This document shows, piece after piece, positions 20,189-29,517 of a stretch of 64,000 bases of DNA; the stretch's first letter is position 1, and every line of letters starts with the position of its first letter. The notes under the pieces were generated by a model, which was not told where the DNA came from, searched no databases, and worked only from the letters and a program-made list of their open reading frames with translations. A program made the translations under genes and the position numbers. This stretch comes from Providencia rettgeri (GTDB taxonomy: Bacteria; Pseudomonadota; Gammaproteobacteria; Enterobacterales; Enterobacteriaceae): positions 310,001-374,000 of the forward strand of contig NZ_CP053896.1 in the NCBI RefSeq assembly GCF_013255915.1, in the 5' to 3' direction.

Positions 20189-20209
20189 GGGCGGTTTGTC
20201 TTACCGCCC
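20189..20209. terminator. GC-rich hairpin between nitronate monooxygenase and yihY
   Basis: GGGCGGT / ACCGCCC, a perfect 7-bp stem between convergent genes. The T-run is weak, so its strength is uncertain. Confidence 0.55.
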
Positions 20210-20218
20210 AATAAGTTG

Positions 20219-21211
20219 TTATTTAATTATTTCGTTATCCAATGAACCTTTTGGCTCATCAGTTGCTATCCAAGCTGCACAAAATAAGGTTAAACGCGCA
20301 AAGAAGTAAAAGAATGCCATTAGGCCAAGTACTGAACCAAACGCAGCTCCAGAAGGTGACGAAGCAAGGTTAGGTAAAATCCATGTCATGATGGATTTAA
20401 TGATTTCAAACCCAATAGCTGCAAGCAATGTTCCTTTAAATAGTGACCTGCGGCGATGCTGCATACGCGGTAGGATCCAAAAAATCCATAAAAATAGTAG
20501 GAAATTAGCTGTAATTGATATTGTTAAACCAATCAGTGTCCAAGCAGGTTTAAGCCATTCTATACCATCTAACCCAAGCGTACTGACAATCGTCGCTTGT
20601 GCAGAGCCAGCAACAGAGGTAAGTGTAATTGTCACAATTAAGGCAATAAGTAGGCCAATTAAGGCAAAGAAGTCGCGAATGTAGCGGAAAATAATATTTT
20701 CATGTTCATCTTCATTACGTTCCCATACAGAACGTGATTGTGCCAAAATAGCTAAACGTAAGTTATTAACCCAATTAACCCCTGAGTACACGGCTAAAGC
20801 CAACCCTGTCAGCCCAACTGTCGTACGTTGGCGGATTGCGGTGTCTATTGTTCTTTCTAATGTATTTGCGAGCGTAGGGTCAGTAATATTTGCAGAAATT
20901 CCACGAACTAATTTTTCAAGCAATTCAGGATTACTGGCTAATACAAAACCGGCAGCGGCGAATGAAAACATTAAAACGGGAATTAAAGAGAGAAAGGAGA
21001 AATAGGTAATTGCAGCCCCAAACTGGTTCCCCATTCGGTCATTAAAACGTTGCACGGTACGAATGATGTGAGCAATAAAAGGAATTGCACAAATAAAGTT
21101 CACAACTCGCATTGAGAAGGTCACTGCTTTTTTACTGCCATCAATACTTTTATTCAGTGTCGCTTTCAGTTTATTAGTATCTTTCTGTTCTTCTTCCTGC
21201 GTATTCGACAT
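20219..21211 (-). CDS. yihY: YihY/BrkB-family inner-membrane protein
   Basis: 330 residues with about six membrane helices and the family motifs FNDRMGNQFGAAITYFSFLSLIPVLMF and SGVNWVNNLRLAILAQSRSVWERNEDE. The family was once mis-assigned as RNase BN; function remains unclear. It carries a charged, Lys/Glu-rich N-terminal extension of about 40 residues relative to E. coli YihY (about 290). SD AAAAGGGGA precedes the ATG on the minus strand. Confidence 0.9.
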   Translation of the reverse strand: MSNTQEEEQKDTNKLKATLNKSIDGSKKAVTFSMRVVNFICAIPFIAHIIRTVQRFNDRMGNQFGAAITYFSFLSLIPVLMFSFAAAGFVLASNPELLEKLVRGISANITDPTLANTLERTIDTAIRQRTTVGLTGLALAVYSGVNWVNNLRLAILAQSRSVWERNEDEHENIIFRYIRDFFALIGLLIALIVTITLTSVAGSAQATIVSTLGLDGIEWLKPAWTLIGLTISITANFLLFLWIFWILPRMQHRRRSLFKGTLLAAIGFEIIKSIMTWILPNLASSPSGAAFGSVLGLMAFFYFFARLTLFCAAWIATDEPKGSLDNEIIK

Positions 21212-21415
21212 TTAATCCCCTTTTCCCGCAACTAAAAGTTGTCTGACTTTTCGACCTATTTAATGCCTATAAATGAATGATATGCATAATACTATAGCTT
21301 AAATTGGACAATAACTTCATCCCAATGACTGTTTTAAGAGACAAATAGTCATTGGAACGTTTGTTTAAAGTCAAAGCAACTGGTTAATTAATCAGAGGAA
21401 AAGGGGCGTTAGAAA

Positions 21416-21823
21416 TTAAAGCGCATCTTTATAAACTTGCAGTTCAGCTTGGGCTTCTTTTAATTCTGCTTGAGCTTCCGCGAGTTTTCTTTCACGTTTT
21501 TTAATTTTACTACTGTCATCGCCTTTTAATTTTTCTTCCTGCAGCTCAGCTTCGCGTTCCTGCACCTTTTCTGTTTTCTCAGCTACATCTTTTTGACTAT
21601 CACGATATAAAGATTCTGGAGTGCAATAACGATTCACATTATCTAATGCTTCTTCTAAGCCTTTAACTCGATGCTGATTACCATGTTGTTTTGCGTAATC
21701 AATTTGTTCTTGAATGCGTTGTTTCTTTATTTCGCAGCCATTTTGTGTTTTTGCTGCCATTACTGATGCGCTAGCAAAAAAGGAAATACAAATACTAGTT
21801 GTAAGGAGTAGTTTATTCATCAT
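21416..21823 (-). CDS. DUF1090 (YqjC-like) periplasmic coiled-coil protein
   Basis: 135 residues. Signal peptide MMNKLLLTTSICISFFASASVMA is followed by the DUF1090 pattern: a cysteine near the mature N-terminus (QNGCEIKKQRIQEQIDYAK), a second in NRYCTPESLYRD, and a long Lys/Glu-rich helix (about residues 78-133) forming a coiled coil. Function unknown. It stands alone upstream of the yihY gene on the same strand. Confidence 0.8.
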   Translation of the reverse strand: MMNKLLLTTSICISFFASASVMAAKTQNGCEIKKQRIQEQIDYAKQHGNQHRVKGLEEALDNVNRYCTPESLYRDSQKDVAEKTEKVQEREAELQEEKLKGDDSSKIKKRERKLAEAQAELKEAQAELQVYKDAL

Positions 21824-21906
21824 TTACCTCTGTTTATTTTAAAATTTGTGTTTAGGATAGCGTTTTATTTCTTTTCAGTCATGTGAATTTTAACACAGCT
21901 ATGGTT

Positions 21907-21936
21907 ATGACATTTGTAGTCAATTTTAGCTATAAT
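21907..21936 (+). promoter_or_regulatory. Promoter upstream of rlmJ
   Basis: ATGACA (21907-21912), 18-base spacer and a perfect TATAAT (21931-21936), about 118 bases before the rlmJ ATG. A short GC hairpin (CGGAT/ATCCG) and T-rich stretch follow in the leader. Confidence 0.55.
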
Positions 21937-22053
21937 GACGCGGATGAATAAATCCGGTCTATTTTTTGTTCAAAAGGGCTATCTTTAAAGAACCTATTTA
22001 ATAATAGTCATCTTAGTGGCTAGTATTGAATTTCCTCAGGAAACAAACGTTAC

Positions 22054-22896
22054 ATGTTAAGTTATCGTCACAGCTTTCACGCAGGCAACCATGCTGATGT
22101 GTTAAAACACACAGTACAGAGCTTGATCATTGAATCTCTGAAAGAGAAAGAAAAACCGTTTCTGTATTTAGATACACATTCAGGTGCTGGCCGTTATCAA
22201 TTAACGGGGGAACATGCAGAAAAAACAGGTGAATATCTTGAAGGGATTGCGCGTATTTGGGAGCAACCTGATTTGCCTGAGGAATTATTGCCGTATATGA
22301 ATATTGTGCGCCAATTGAATGATAATGGGCGTTTACGCTATTACCCAGGTTCACCATTATTAGCAAAATATTTATTACGTGAACACGATAAGCTGGTATT
22401 AACTGAACTACATTCGAGCGATTATCCATTATTACGTACAGAATTTTCACGGGATAACCGCGCGCAAGTTTTCAAGGAAGACGGCTATCAACAGCTAAAA
22501 TCGAAACTACCCCCACAGAGTCGACGTGGCTTTGCGCTGATGGACCCTCCTTATGAGATGAAGACGGATTATGAAGCGGTCGTGAAAGGGGTGGTGGAAG
22601 GCTATAAACGCTTTGCAACAGGAACATATGCAATTTGGTATCCTGTTGTATTACGTCAACAAATTAAGCGTATGGTCAATCAATTAGAAGCAACAGGCAT
22701 TCGTAAAATATTACAAATTGAATTGGCTGTACGTCCTGATAGCGACCAACGTGGGATGACGGCATCCGGTATGATAGTGATCAACCCACCTTGGAAACTT
22801 GAGCAGCAAATGAAGAATGTGCTGCCATGGTTACATAAAACACTCGTCCCAGAAGGCACTGGGCATACGTTAGTTGAGTGGATTGTGCCAGAGTAA
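22054..22896 (+). CDS. rlmJ: 23S rRNA (adenine(2030)-N6)-methyltransferase RlmJ
   Basis: SAM-dependent methyltransferase that makes m6A2030 in 23S rRNA. 280 residues, the usual length. It begins MLSYRHSFHAGNHADVLKH, a family signature. The SAM loop region is LDTHSGAGRYQL and the catalytic N6-adenine motif is D164-P-P-Y167. The next gene is gor, as in E. coli (yhiR-gor). Confidence 0.96.
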   Translation: MLSYRHSFHAGNHADVLKHTVQSLIIESLKEKEKPFLYLDTHSGAGRYQLTGEHAEKTGEYLEGIARIWEQPDLPEELLPYMNIVRQLNDNGRLRYYPGSPLLAKYLLREHDKLVLTELHSSDYPLLRTEFSRDNRAQVFKEDGYQQLKSKLPPQSRRGFALMDPPYEMKTDYEAVVKGVVEGYKRFATGTYAIWYPVVLRQQIKRMVNQLEATGIRKILQIELAVRPDSDQRGMTASGMIVINPPWKLEQQMKNVLPWLHKTLVPEGTGHTLVEWIVPE

Positions 22897-23034
22897 ACTG
22901 TATTTTTGATAGGTAATACCGATTAAATTAACAGGTGTTATCTATCGTAAAGCGCTATTTATGCCATGACAATCAATAGTATGATGCGAGAAAATGCATT
23001 CATAAATCATTCAATCAATGGGAATAACCAAATT

Positions 23035-24387
23035 ATGAGCAAACATTACGACTATATCGCAATTGGTGGCGGAAGCGGTGGTATTGCGTCGATGAACCGT
23101 GCAGCAATGTATGGGCAAAAATGTGCCTTAATTGAGGCGAAAGCATTAGGTGGGACTTGTGTTAACGTGGGCTGCGTACCGAAAAAGGTGATGTGGCATG
23201 CGGCACAAATCTCGGAAGCTATTCGCAATTATGGTCCTGATTATGGTTTTGATGCGACAATTAATCGTTTTGATTGGAAAACACTTATTGATAGTCGTAC
23301 TGCTTATATTGACCGAATTCACCAGTCTTATGACCGTGTCTTAGGGAATAATAAAGTTGATGTCATCAATGGTTTTGCACGTTTTATTGATGCCCATACT
23401 GTTGAGGTAAATGGTGAAACCTACACGGCAGACCATATTTTGATTGCAACTGGCGGGCGTCCAGTGATCCCTGCTATCCCAGGTGCAGAATATGGCATGA
23501 CTTCTGATGGCTTCTTTGAACTTGAAGCATTGCCAAAACGTGTTGCGGTTGTGGGTGCCGGTTATATTGCCGTTGAACTTGCTGGTGTATTAAATGGTTT
23601 AGGTGCAGAGGCGCATTTATTTGTGCGTAAACATGCCCCGTTACGTTCATTTGACCCACTGATTGTCGAAACATTAGTGGAAGTCATGAATACGGAAGGC
23701 CCTAAACTGCATACGGAATCAATTCCAAAAGAAGTCGTGAAAAATGCAGATGGTTCACTGACATTAAAATTGGAAAATGGCCAAGAACAAACCGTCGATG
23801 CATTAATTTGGGCTATTGGTCGTGAACCAATGACAGATAACCTGAATATTGAAGCCACAGGCGTCGCACTGAATGAAAAAGGTTATATCAAGGTTGATAA
23901 ATACCAAAATACCAATGTACCGGGTGTCTATGCGGTTGGTGATAATACTGGCGCCGTTGAGTTAACCCCTGTTGCGGTTGCTGCGGGTCGTCGTTTATCT
24001 GAACGTTTATTTAATAATAAACCGGATGAGCACTTAGATTACAGTAATATCCCAACTGTGGTGTTCTCTCACCCACCAATTGGTACAGTTGGTTTAACTG
24101 AACCAGAAGCGATTGAAAAATATGGTGCTGATAAAGTTAAATGCTATAAGTCATCTTTCACAGCCATGTATACCGCCGTCACTTCGCATCGCCAGCCTTG
24201 CCGTATGAAATTGGTCTGTGTGGGTGAAGAAGAAAAAATCGTGGGTATTCATGGTATCGGTTTTGGTATGGATGAAATCTTACAAGGCTTTGCGGTTGCA
24301 TTAAAAATGGGTGCAACCAAAAAAGACTTTGATAATACGGTGGCCATTCACCCAACAGCGGCAGAAGAATTTGTGACCATGCGTTAA
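23035..24387 (+). CDS. gor: Glutathione reductase
   Basis: NADPH-dependent flavoenzyme that regenerates GSH in the cytosol. 450 residues from the ATG at 23035, which reproduces the E. coli length and N-terminus [19 protein letters not shown]. The upstream in-frame start at 22966 is rejected. Redox-active cysteines C42 and C47 lie in [13 protein letters not shown]; the NADPH-binding fold is [13 protein letters not shown]. The C-terminal HPTAAEEF supplies the catalytic His-Glu dyad from the partner subunit. Confidence 0.97.
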   Translation: MSKHYDYIAIGGGSGGIASMNRAAMYGQKCALIEAKALGGTCVNVGCVPKKVMWHAAQISEAIRNYGPDYGFDATINRFDWKTLIDSRTAYIDRIHQSYDRVLGNNKVDVINGFARFIDAHTVEVNGETYTADHILIATGGRPVIPAIPGAEYGMTSDGFFELEALPKRVAVVGAGYIAVELAGVLNGLGAEAHLFVRKHAPLRSFDPLIVETLVEVMNTEGPKLHTESIPKEVVKNADGSLTLKLENGQEQTVDALIWAIGREPMTDNLNIEATGVALNEKGYIKVDKYQNTNVPGVYAVGDNTGAVELTPVAVAAGRRLSERLFNNKPDEHLDYSNIPTVVFSHPPIGTVGLTEPEAIEKYGADKVKCYKSSFTAMYTAVTSHRQPCRMKLVCVGEEEKIVGIHGIGFGMDEILQGFAVALKMGATKKDFDNTVAIHPTAAEEFVTMR

Positions 24388-24406
24388 GTATTGGTTATTT
24401 AAATTA

Positions 24407-24439
24407 AAAGCTAAGTTCATTTGAGCTTAGCTTTTTTTT
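24407..24439 (+). terminator. Terminator of gor
   Basis: A 12-bp stem (AAAGCTAAGTTC / GAGCTTAGCTTT, one G-T pair) with an ATTT loop and a run of T. Confidence 0.9.
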
Positions 24440-24443
24440 GGCA

Positions 24444-25043
24444 TTATTTTGCCAACAGTTCTGCAATCGCAGGAATAGCCGCTAAGCTATCAAGGTATTT
24501 TTGCATCGCAGGGGTGGTTTCCATGATTTGGTATTTAACTAAAAACATCACAAATGCACCGACATACACATCAACAGCAGTAAATTGCTCGCCACAAATA
24601 AACGGTTTAGCATTGTTTAAACCGATTTCTAAACAGGCCATTGTGCGTTCGACAGAACCAAAGCCAGAAGATTTTTGCTGTTCTTCATCTAATTGAATGC
24701 CTAAATTATTGATAGTGAAGGCAGATTCAATTGGGCCAGCAGTAAATAAGAACCAACGGTAGTAATCTGCACGTTTAGGGTCATTCAAAGCTGGTGCTAA
24801 ACCTTTTTCAATAAATTTATCCGCTAAATACAAGCAAATTGCAGCGGTTTCAGTGACGACGGCATCACCATCAACAAGTGCGGGAACTTTCGCCATCGGA
24901 TTAATTGCAAGATATTCCGCCGTATGCATATCTGCACCATAACCTAATTCAATACGCTTGTAAGGAACATCTAAAATTTTTAATAGTAGGTCGACCGTGT
25001 TGCCACGTGACATTGAATTAGTAAAAAGAACCAGTTCGCTCAT
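24444..25043 (-). CDS. Glutathione S-transferase family protein
   Basis: 199 residues. An N-terminal thioredoxin-like GST domain contains MAKVPALVDGDAVVTETAAICLYLADKF; the cis-Pro and the GSH gamma-glutamyl contact E-T/S are visible. An all-helical C-terminal domain contains ICGEQFTAVDVYVGAFV. The first residues SELVLFTNSMSRGNT carry a Ser-rich active-site region. Exact substrate unknown. It lies 49 bases downstream of a WYL regulator on the same strand and opposite gor, so a thiol-stress role is plausible. Confidence 0.88.
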   Translation of the reverse strand: MSELVLFTNSMSRGNTVDLLLKILDVPYKRIELGYGADMHTAEYLAINPMAKVPALVDGDAVVTETAAICLYLADKFIEKGLAPALNDPKRADYYRWFLFTAGPIESAFTINNLGIQLDEEQQKSSGFGSVERTMACLEIGLNNAKPFICGEQFTAVDVYVGAFVMFLVKYQIMETTPAMQKYLDSLAAIPAIAELLAK

Positions 25044-25092
25044 GGTGATTTCCTTATATGAAGTTGAGTGCTTACTATAAGGGAGCGGAGTG

Positions 25093-25791
25093 TCAGAAAT
25101 TGTCAGGAGAGACGCACAATACTTCTTTTTGCCAGCGCTCTAGTAGGTAATTTTTGGGGTAAGGTAGTTTATCTGAAAGTGCATGATAAGACTGAATGCG
25201 GTCTAAACGAAAATGGCGGTAACTTTCACGTAATTCACACCAAGCGGCTAATACTTGGGAATCTTTCATATAACCAATGGCAATTGGCCAAATAATTCGT
25301 TCACTAGGTTGATTTTGCCCATCAAGGTAAGTCATTTTGGCTTTGCATTCTTCTCGTAAACTTAAACGTAAGTCTTTAACAATGACGTCATTAATTTCAT
25401 AGAAATGTGTGGTGGGGGCAAATAAGGTATTTTGATTTAGGATTTTCTGTGAATGACCTGCAACTACAGCATTAATTTTGCTTATCGCCCGTATTGCTGA
25501 GTTTTTTAGTTCAGTGTCTGCGTTACTTTTTACCCAACGTAAACCTAATATTAAGGCTTCAAGTTCATTTTCATCGAAAGCTAAAGGCGGTAGTAATAGT
25601 CCCGCTTTTAATTGGTAACCAATACCGGCTTCCCCGATAATTTCAGCACCTTGATCACGCAGGGATTCAATATCTCGATAGATAGAACGCACGCTAACTT
25701 GAAGTTGTGATGAAAGTGCTTCAGCCGTAATAGGATAGCGATTTTCTTTGAGTATCTGCAATAGGGTCAGTAAACGTTGAGTACGGGTCAT
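25093..25791 (-). CDS. HTH/WYL-domain transcriptional regulator (YafY type)
   Basis: 232 residues. The N-terminal winged helix-turn-helix reads RLLTLLQILKENRYPITAEALSSQLQVSVRSIYRDIESLRDQGAEI; a WYL-type ligand-sensing C-terminal half follows (about 135-215: GYMKDSQVLAAWCELRESYRHFRLDRI). The GST gene follows 49 bases downstream on the same strand, so it may regulate that gene. Inducing ligand unknown. Confidence 0.85.
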   Translation of the reverse strand: MTRTQRLLTLLQILKENRYPITAEALSSQLQVSVRSIYRDIESLRDQGAEIIGEAGIGYQLKAGLLLPPLAFDENELEALILGLRWVKSNADTELKNSAIRAISKINAVVAGHSQKILNQNTLFAPTTHFYEINDVIVKDLRLSLREECKAKMTYLDGQNQPSERIIWPIAIGYMKDSQVLAAWCELRESYRHFRLDRIQSYHALSDKLPYPKNYLLERWQKEVLCVSPDNF

Positions 25792-25826
25792 GAGTGTTTT
25801 TTAGGTTATTGTGAATGAATCTCTAA

Positions 25827-25860
25827 ATTGCGTCTATTTTATCTAAACGATAGACGCAAT
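25827..25860. terminator. Hairpin between mobB and the WYL regulator gene
   Basis: A perfect 11-bp inverted repeat (ATTGCGTCTAT / ATAGACGCAAT) with a 12-base loop, just after mobB on the minus strand. It has no strong T-run, so termination is probable but not certain. Confidence 0.55.
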
Positions 25861-25869
25861 ATCAGAGAG

Positions 25870-26388
25870 TTACTTGCTTTTTTGCCACCAAGACACAATG
25901 TAATCTGCGATTTGCTCTGGGTTATTGATATCTAATTGTGGCACGTTGGTATCAATGATTTCATCACTGGCAACAGCCACCACATAGTTATCTATCAAAC
26001 CGTTGAGAGGTTTGCCCACTTCAGAGCGAAATAATGCGATTTTATCGATCGGTTCGTGCTTAAAGCCCTCAACTAAAATCAGATCTAATGTTGTGTGATC
26101 GAAACGACTGGCTAAATAGTGTAGATCCATTTCATTAGCTTCGGGGGTTTCGGTCATCAGCGCCCAGCGCTTTTCACTGGCAACAAGCGTTTGGTTTGCG
26201 CCAGCTTTACGTAATTCAAAACTGTCTTTGCCCGGTTTATCCACTTCCATGTCATGGTGAGTGTGCTTAATTAAACCAACACGAACGTTACGCAGCTTAA
26301 GCAGAGGGATAACTTTTTTTAATAAAGTCGTTTTTCCTGTGCCGCTATAAGCGGTAATTCCAAGTAGGGGTAGAGTATTTTGCTTCAT
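25870..26388 (-). CDS. mobB: Molybdopterin-guanine dinucleotide biosynthesis adaptor MobB
   Basis: GTP-binding accessory protein of Mo-bis-MGD cofactor synthesis. 172 residues. Walker A is GITAYSGTGKTTLLKK, followed by KHTHHDMEVDKPGKDSFELRKAGA and ILVEGFKHEP, both family signatures. Its start overlaps the mobA stop by 4 bases. Confidence 0.95.
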   Translation of the reverse strand: MKQNTLPLLGITAYSGTGKTTLLKKVIPLLKLRNVRVGLIKHTHHDMEVDKPGKDSFELRKAGANQTLVASEKRWALMTETPEANEMDLHYLASRFDHTTLDLILVEGFKHEPIDKIALFRSEVGKPLNGLIDNYVVAVASDEIIDTNVPQLDINNPEQIADYIVSWWQKSK

Positions 26389-26984
26389 AATTCTTTTTGT
26401 TGTAACTCCCAGTTACGGCTATCTTCCAGTGTATTAAGATTCGCAAATGAACCCGATTCGGGTGAGAAAATAACACCTTTTGCATTAATTTCATGCATAA
26501 AGAGCATTAATTTACGGTCACCTCTTGCAAGGTAATCATCAAGTTGAGCTTTTAGTGAGCGATGCAATAAAGCAAACGTCGGGTGCTCTCGTTCTGTATC
26601 ACAAGCGTAGCAGGCTAAATGTTTTTCTTTCTCATTGAACATTTTTTCCGCTAAATTGAGAGGGAAAGCAGGAACATCGCAAGGCACAAACAGTAACCAA
26701 TCTGTTTTGGCATGGTGTAAAGCCGCTTGCATTCCTGCTAATGGGCCAGAAAAATGGTTATTTAAATCAGAGATAACCGTCAATTGGCTTTCGCTGTAAC
26801 GTGCCTGATTACGGTTTGCATTGATGAGTACTTCGCCAACTTGGGGTTGTAAGCGTGCTAAAATATGTTGATAGAGCGGCTTTCCCGATAAAAGTACCAA
26901 TCCCTTATCTTGACCACCCATTCGAGAGCCTCGGCCACCAGCAAGTATCACACCAGTTATTAACTGACGAAATGACATGTTCAA
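26385..26984 (-). CDS. mobA: Molybdenum cofactor guanylyltransferase MobA
   Basis: Attaches GMP to molybdopterin to form Mo-MGD for enzymes of the DMSO reductase family. 199 residues. The nucleotidyltransferase motif is GVILAGGRGSRMGGQDKGLVLLSGKPL; the metal/GTP-site LFVPCDVPAFP is also seen. First gene of mobAB. It is divergent from yihD, the same arrangement as in E. coli. Confidence 0.95.
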   Translation of the reverse strand: MNMSFRQLITGVILAGGRGSRMGGQDKGLVLLSGKPLYQHILARLQPQVGEVLINANRNQARYSESQLTVISDLNNHFSGPLAGMQAALHHAKTDWLLFVPCDVPAFPLNLAEKMFNEKEKHLACYACDTEREHPTFALLHRSLKAQLDDYLARGDRKLMLFMHEINAKGVIFSPESGSFANLNTLEDSRNWELQQKEL

Positions 26985-27194
26985 TATCCTTGAATATCTT
27001 CAAGAAAATGTTTCAACATTCCTAGAAAACACTTTCGAGTATAGTAATTACTAAAATTTATTCTATTTTGCTATAAAATCAATGAATATTCGTGCGTATT
27101 GCAGTTAAACTTTACGTAGATTGACAACAGTTCGCTTTTTCTCTTGTATGATTATTGGTAACTTGTATCGAATATTCGTGATAAAGGAATAAAC

Positions 27195-27464
27195 ATGAAA
27201 TGCCATCGCTTAAATGAAGTTATTGAGCTTCTGCATCCTGTCTGGAAAGATAATTCAGATTTAAACTTGGTAGAATTATTGCAAAAACTGGCTGATGAGG
27301 CAGGTTTTAAAGGCAGTTTATCTGAGTTAACAGATGATGTGCTAATTTATCATTTAAAAATGCGTGGTTCGGACAGCAATGAAGCGATCCCGGGTTTAAA
27401 AAAAGATTATGAAGATGACTTTAAAACCGCTATTTTGCGTGCCCGTGGCATTATTAAAGACTAA
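27195..27464 (+). CDS. yihD: YihD family protein (DUF1040)
   Basis: 89 residues, the family length, beginning [18 protein letters not shown] and ending [14 protein letters not shown]. Function unknown. SD AAAGGAA precedes the ATG. Six bases separate it from srkA, so they form an operon, probably continuing into dsbA. A TTGACA at 27121 and TATGAT at 27147 lie upstream, but 20 bases apart, so the exact promoter is unclear. Confidence 0.92.
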   Translation: MKCHRLNEVIELLHPVWKDNSDLNLVELLQKLADEAGFKGSLSELTDDVLIYHLKMRGSDSNEAIPGLKKDYEDDFKTAILRARGIIKD

Positions 27465-27470
27465 AACGCG

Positions 27471-28466
27471 ATGGACGAAATAGAACATTCGAATTTCCAT
27501 TTTAGTGGAATTTCCCCTGACTTAATTTTAGACGCCTTAATGGAAGTCGGGGTTTACCCCGAATCAGGTCTGCTTGAATTAAATAGCTACGAAAATCGGG
27601 TTTATCAATTCCAAGACGAAAATCGGCAACGTTATGTGGTTAAATTTTATCGTCCTGAGCGTTGGAACCGTTCACAAATTCAAGAAGAGCACGATTTCAC
27701 TTTAGAGCTTCGAGATGAAGGGCTGTCTGTCGCAGCGCCTCTTGAGTTTGCTGGGCAAACGGTATTGGAGTTTGGTGGGTTTATATTTGCAATTTTTCCG
27801 AGTATCGGTGGCAGACAATATGAAACAGATAACTTGTTTCAATTAGAAAGTGTAGGCCATTTGCTAGGACGTATACACCAAATTGGCCAGCGTAAAAACT
27901 TTGCATTTCGTCCGACAATGGGTCTTGATGAGTATTTGGCACAGCCTCGCCAAGTGATAGCTTCAAGCCCTTTGATTGCAGAACGCTATAAATCTCAATT
28001 TATAGAGTCTTTAGATGCATTGATTGCACAAGTAAAATTACACTGGACTGACTCAATTTCATCTATTCGCCTACAAGGTGATTGCCACCCAGGCAATATT
28101 CTGTGGCGCGATGAAGCTTGGCTGGTGGATTTTGATGACGCCCGAAATGGGCCAGCAGTCCAAGATCTTTGGATGCTACTTAATGGCTCTCGCCAAGAAC
28201 AAGTCATTCAATTGGATACGTTATTAGAAACGTATAATGAGTTTTGTGATTTTGATGTAAAACAGCTGAAGCTTATTGAACCTCTTAGAGCAATGCGTAT
28301 GGTACATTACCTCGGGTGGATTATCCGCCGCTGGCAAGACCCTGCGTTTCCTCGAGCATTTTCATGGCTACAAGCTGATGATTTTTGGCAAAAACAATCG
28401 CTCGAATTTAGTCAACAGATTGAACGGTTGCAAGACGCCCCTTTGCAGTTAACCCCTCAGTTTTAA
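27471..28466 (+). CDS. srkA: Stress response kinase A (SrkA/RdoA/YihE)
   Basis: Cytosolic Ser/Thr kinase of the APH fold, which in E. coli counteracts MazEF-mediated death and acts in the Cpx stress response. 331 residues. Strong matches are LNSYENRVYQFQDENRQRYVVKFYRPERW (ATP lobe with the Lys) and FDDARNGPAVQDLWMLLNG (metal-binding DFD region, D220-D222). The catalytic loop reads LQGDCHPGNILW, with D204 and N209 present. The histidine expected two residues before the catalytic Asp (HGDCH in E. coli) is Gln202. Transcribed with dsbA as in E. coli; 33 bases to dsbA. Confidence 0.95.
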   Translation: MDEIEHSNFHFSGISPDLILDALMEVGVYPESGLLELNSYENRVYQFQDENRQRYVVKFYRPERWNRSQIQEEHDFTLELRDEGLSVAAPLEFAGQTVLEFGGFIFAIFPSIGGRQYETDNLFQLESVGHLLGRIHQIGQRKNFAFRPTMGLDEYLAQPRQVIASSPLIAERYKSQFIESLDALIAQVKLHWTDSISSIRLQGDCHPGNILWRDEAWLVDFDDARNGPAVQDLWMLLNGSRQEQVIQLDTLLETYNEFCDFDVKQLKLIEPLRAMRMVHYLGWIIRRWQDPAFPRAFSWLQADDFWQKQSLEFSQQIERLQDAPLQLTPQF

Positions 28467-28499
28467 CTTTTAAGTTTTTGTTTTTGGAGAATGTAGTCT

Positions 28500-29120
28500 A
28501 TGAAAAAAATTATGTTGGCTTTGCTTGGTATTGCCATGTCTTTTAGTGCTGCAGCGGCAAATTACACGGAAGGTAAAGAGTATACTGATGTTAAAGCTGT
28601 ACCAAATTTACCTCAAGTTCTGGAGTTCTTCTCATTTTATTGCCCACACTGCTATCAATTTGAGAGCGTGTATAAAGTGCCTCAAACTGTAGAGAAAAAC
28701 TTACCAGAAGGCGTGAAAATGGAACGTTATCACGTTGATTTTCTTGGTCCTTTAGGTGCCGATTTAACTCAAGCTTGGGCCGTTGCGATTGTCTTGAAAG
28801 CAGAAGACAAAGTCACACCTATCCTGTTTGAAGGTATCCAAAAAACGCAAACTATCAACAGTAAAGCAGATATCCGTAATGCCTTTATCAAAGCAGGTAT
28901 TTCTGGTGAAGAGTATGATGCAGCTTTAAACAGCTTCGTTGTGAAATCTATCGTTGCGAAACAGCAAAATGCAGCGCAAGACTTAAAACTGCGCGGTGTT
29001 CCTGCATTATTTGTTGATGGTAAATACCAAGTTCGTAATAACGGTATCTCAGTTGATAACGCAGCTGACTACGGCAAAGAGTTCTCTAATGTTGTGAACT
29101 TCTTAGTAAATAAAAAATAA
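28500..29120 (+). CDS. dsbA: Thiol:disulfide interchange protein DsbA
   Basis: Periplasmic oxidase that introduces disulphides into exported proteins and is recycled by DsbB. 206 residues. Signal peptide [20 protein letters not shown], active site C48-P-H-C51 in a thioredoxin fold with a helical insertion, and cis-Pro loop [10 protein letters not shown]. Its own SD (TTTGGAGAA) precedes the ATG. In E. coli yihF and yihG follow; here the next gene is polA. Confidence 0.97.
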   Translation: MKKIMLALLGIAMSFSAAAANYTEGKEYTDVKAVPNLPQVLEFFSFYCPHCYQFESVYKVPQTVEKNLPEGVKMERYHVDFLGPLGADLTQAWAVAIVLKAEDKVTPILFEGIQKTQTINSKADIRNAFIKAGISGEEYDAALNSFVVKSIVAKQQNAAQDLKLRGVPALFVDGKYQVRNNGISVDNAADYGKEFSNVVNFLVNKK

Positions 29121-29129
29121 TCGTAAATA

Positions 29130-29161
29130 GACGGTGGTATACTCGCCATCGTCTCTTTTTT
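29130..29161 (+). terminator. Terminator of dsbA operon
   Basis: GACGGTGG / CCATCGTC (one G-T pair) with an 8-base loop and TCTTTTTT. Confidence 0.85.
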
Positions 29162-29311
29162 GTATTAATATCCACAATTCAAAGACTTTCTCTCACCTGT
29201 ATTAAACCCATTCAATTATGCGCTAACCCTTTGATTTTACTTTTCTGTTTATATTGTTAACAGCCATATTACTTGTTGAATTTACTGAGTAACACAAATT
29301 TACACACAAGC

Positions 29312-29320
29312 TTATCCACA
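29312..29320 (+). promoter_or_regulatory. Consensus DnaA box upstream of polA
   Basis: TTATCCACA matches the strong 9-mer DnaA box exactly, about 200 bases before the polA start. Stimulation of polA by DnaA has been reported in E. coli, so a regulatory role is plausible. Confidence 0.6.
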
Positions 29321-29517
29321 GGATGTTAGTCAGATACTTAGTTAATCGGCGTGATTAATTTTAATTAACTGTAATCAATGGTGTACTTATAATAGTGGAT
29401 GATTTGGTGTGTTTTTAATTATCTAACTAAGCGGAATATAAAACTTGGGATGTATCTGAGGCCACATTATGGCATCCTATTGGTATTCGTTCCTGACTAA
29501 AAAGATGATGACAGATT

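Larger units (their letters stand above)
29121..29517. other. Spacer dsbA-polA
   Basis: 397 bases holding the dsbA terminator (29130-29161), a consensus DnaA box (29312-29320) and the polA promoter/leader. E. coli has yihF and yihG here; no trace of either is visible. Confidence 0.65.

Noticed and set aside
22966-23034. Upstream in-frame start for gor
   Set aside because: The added 23 residues have no family counterpart; ATG at 23035 gives the exact 450-residue protein.
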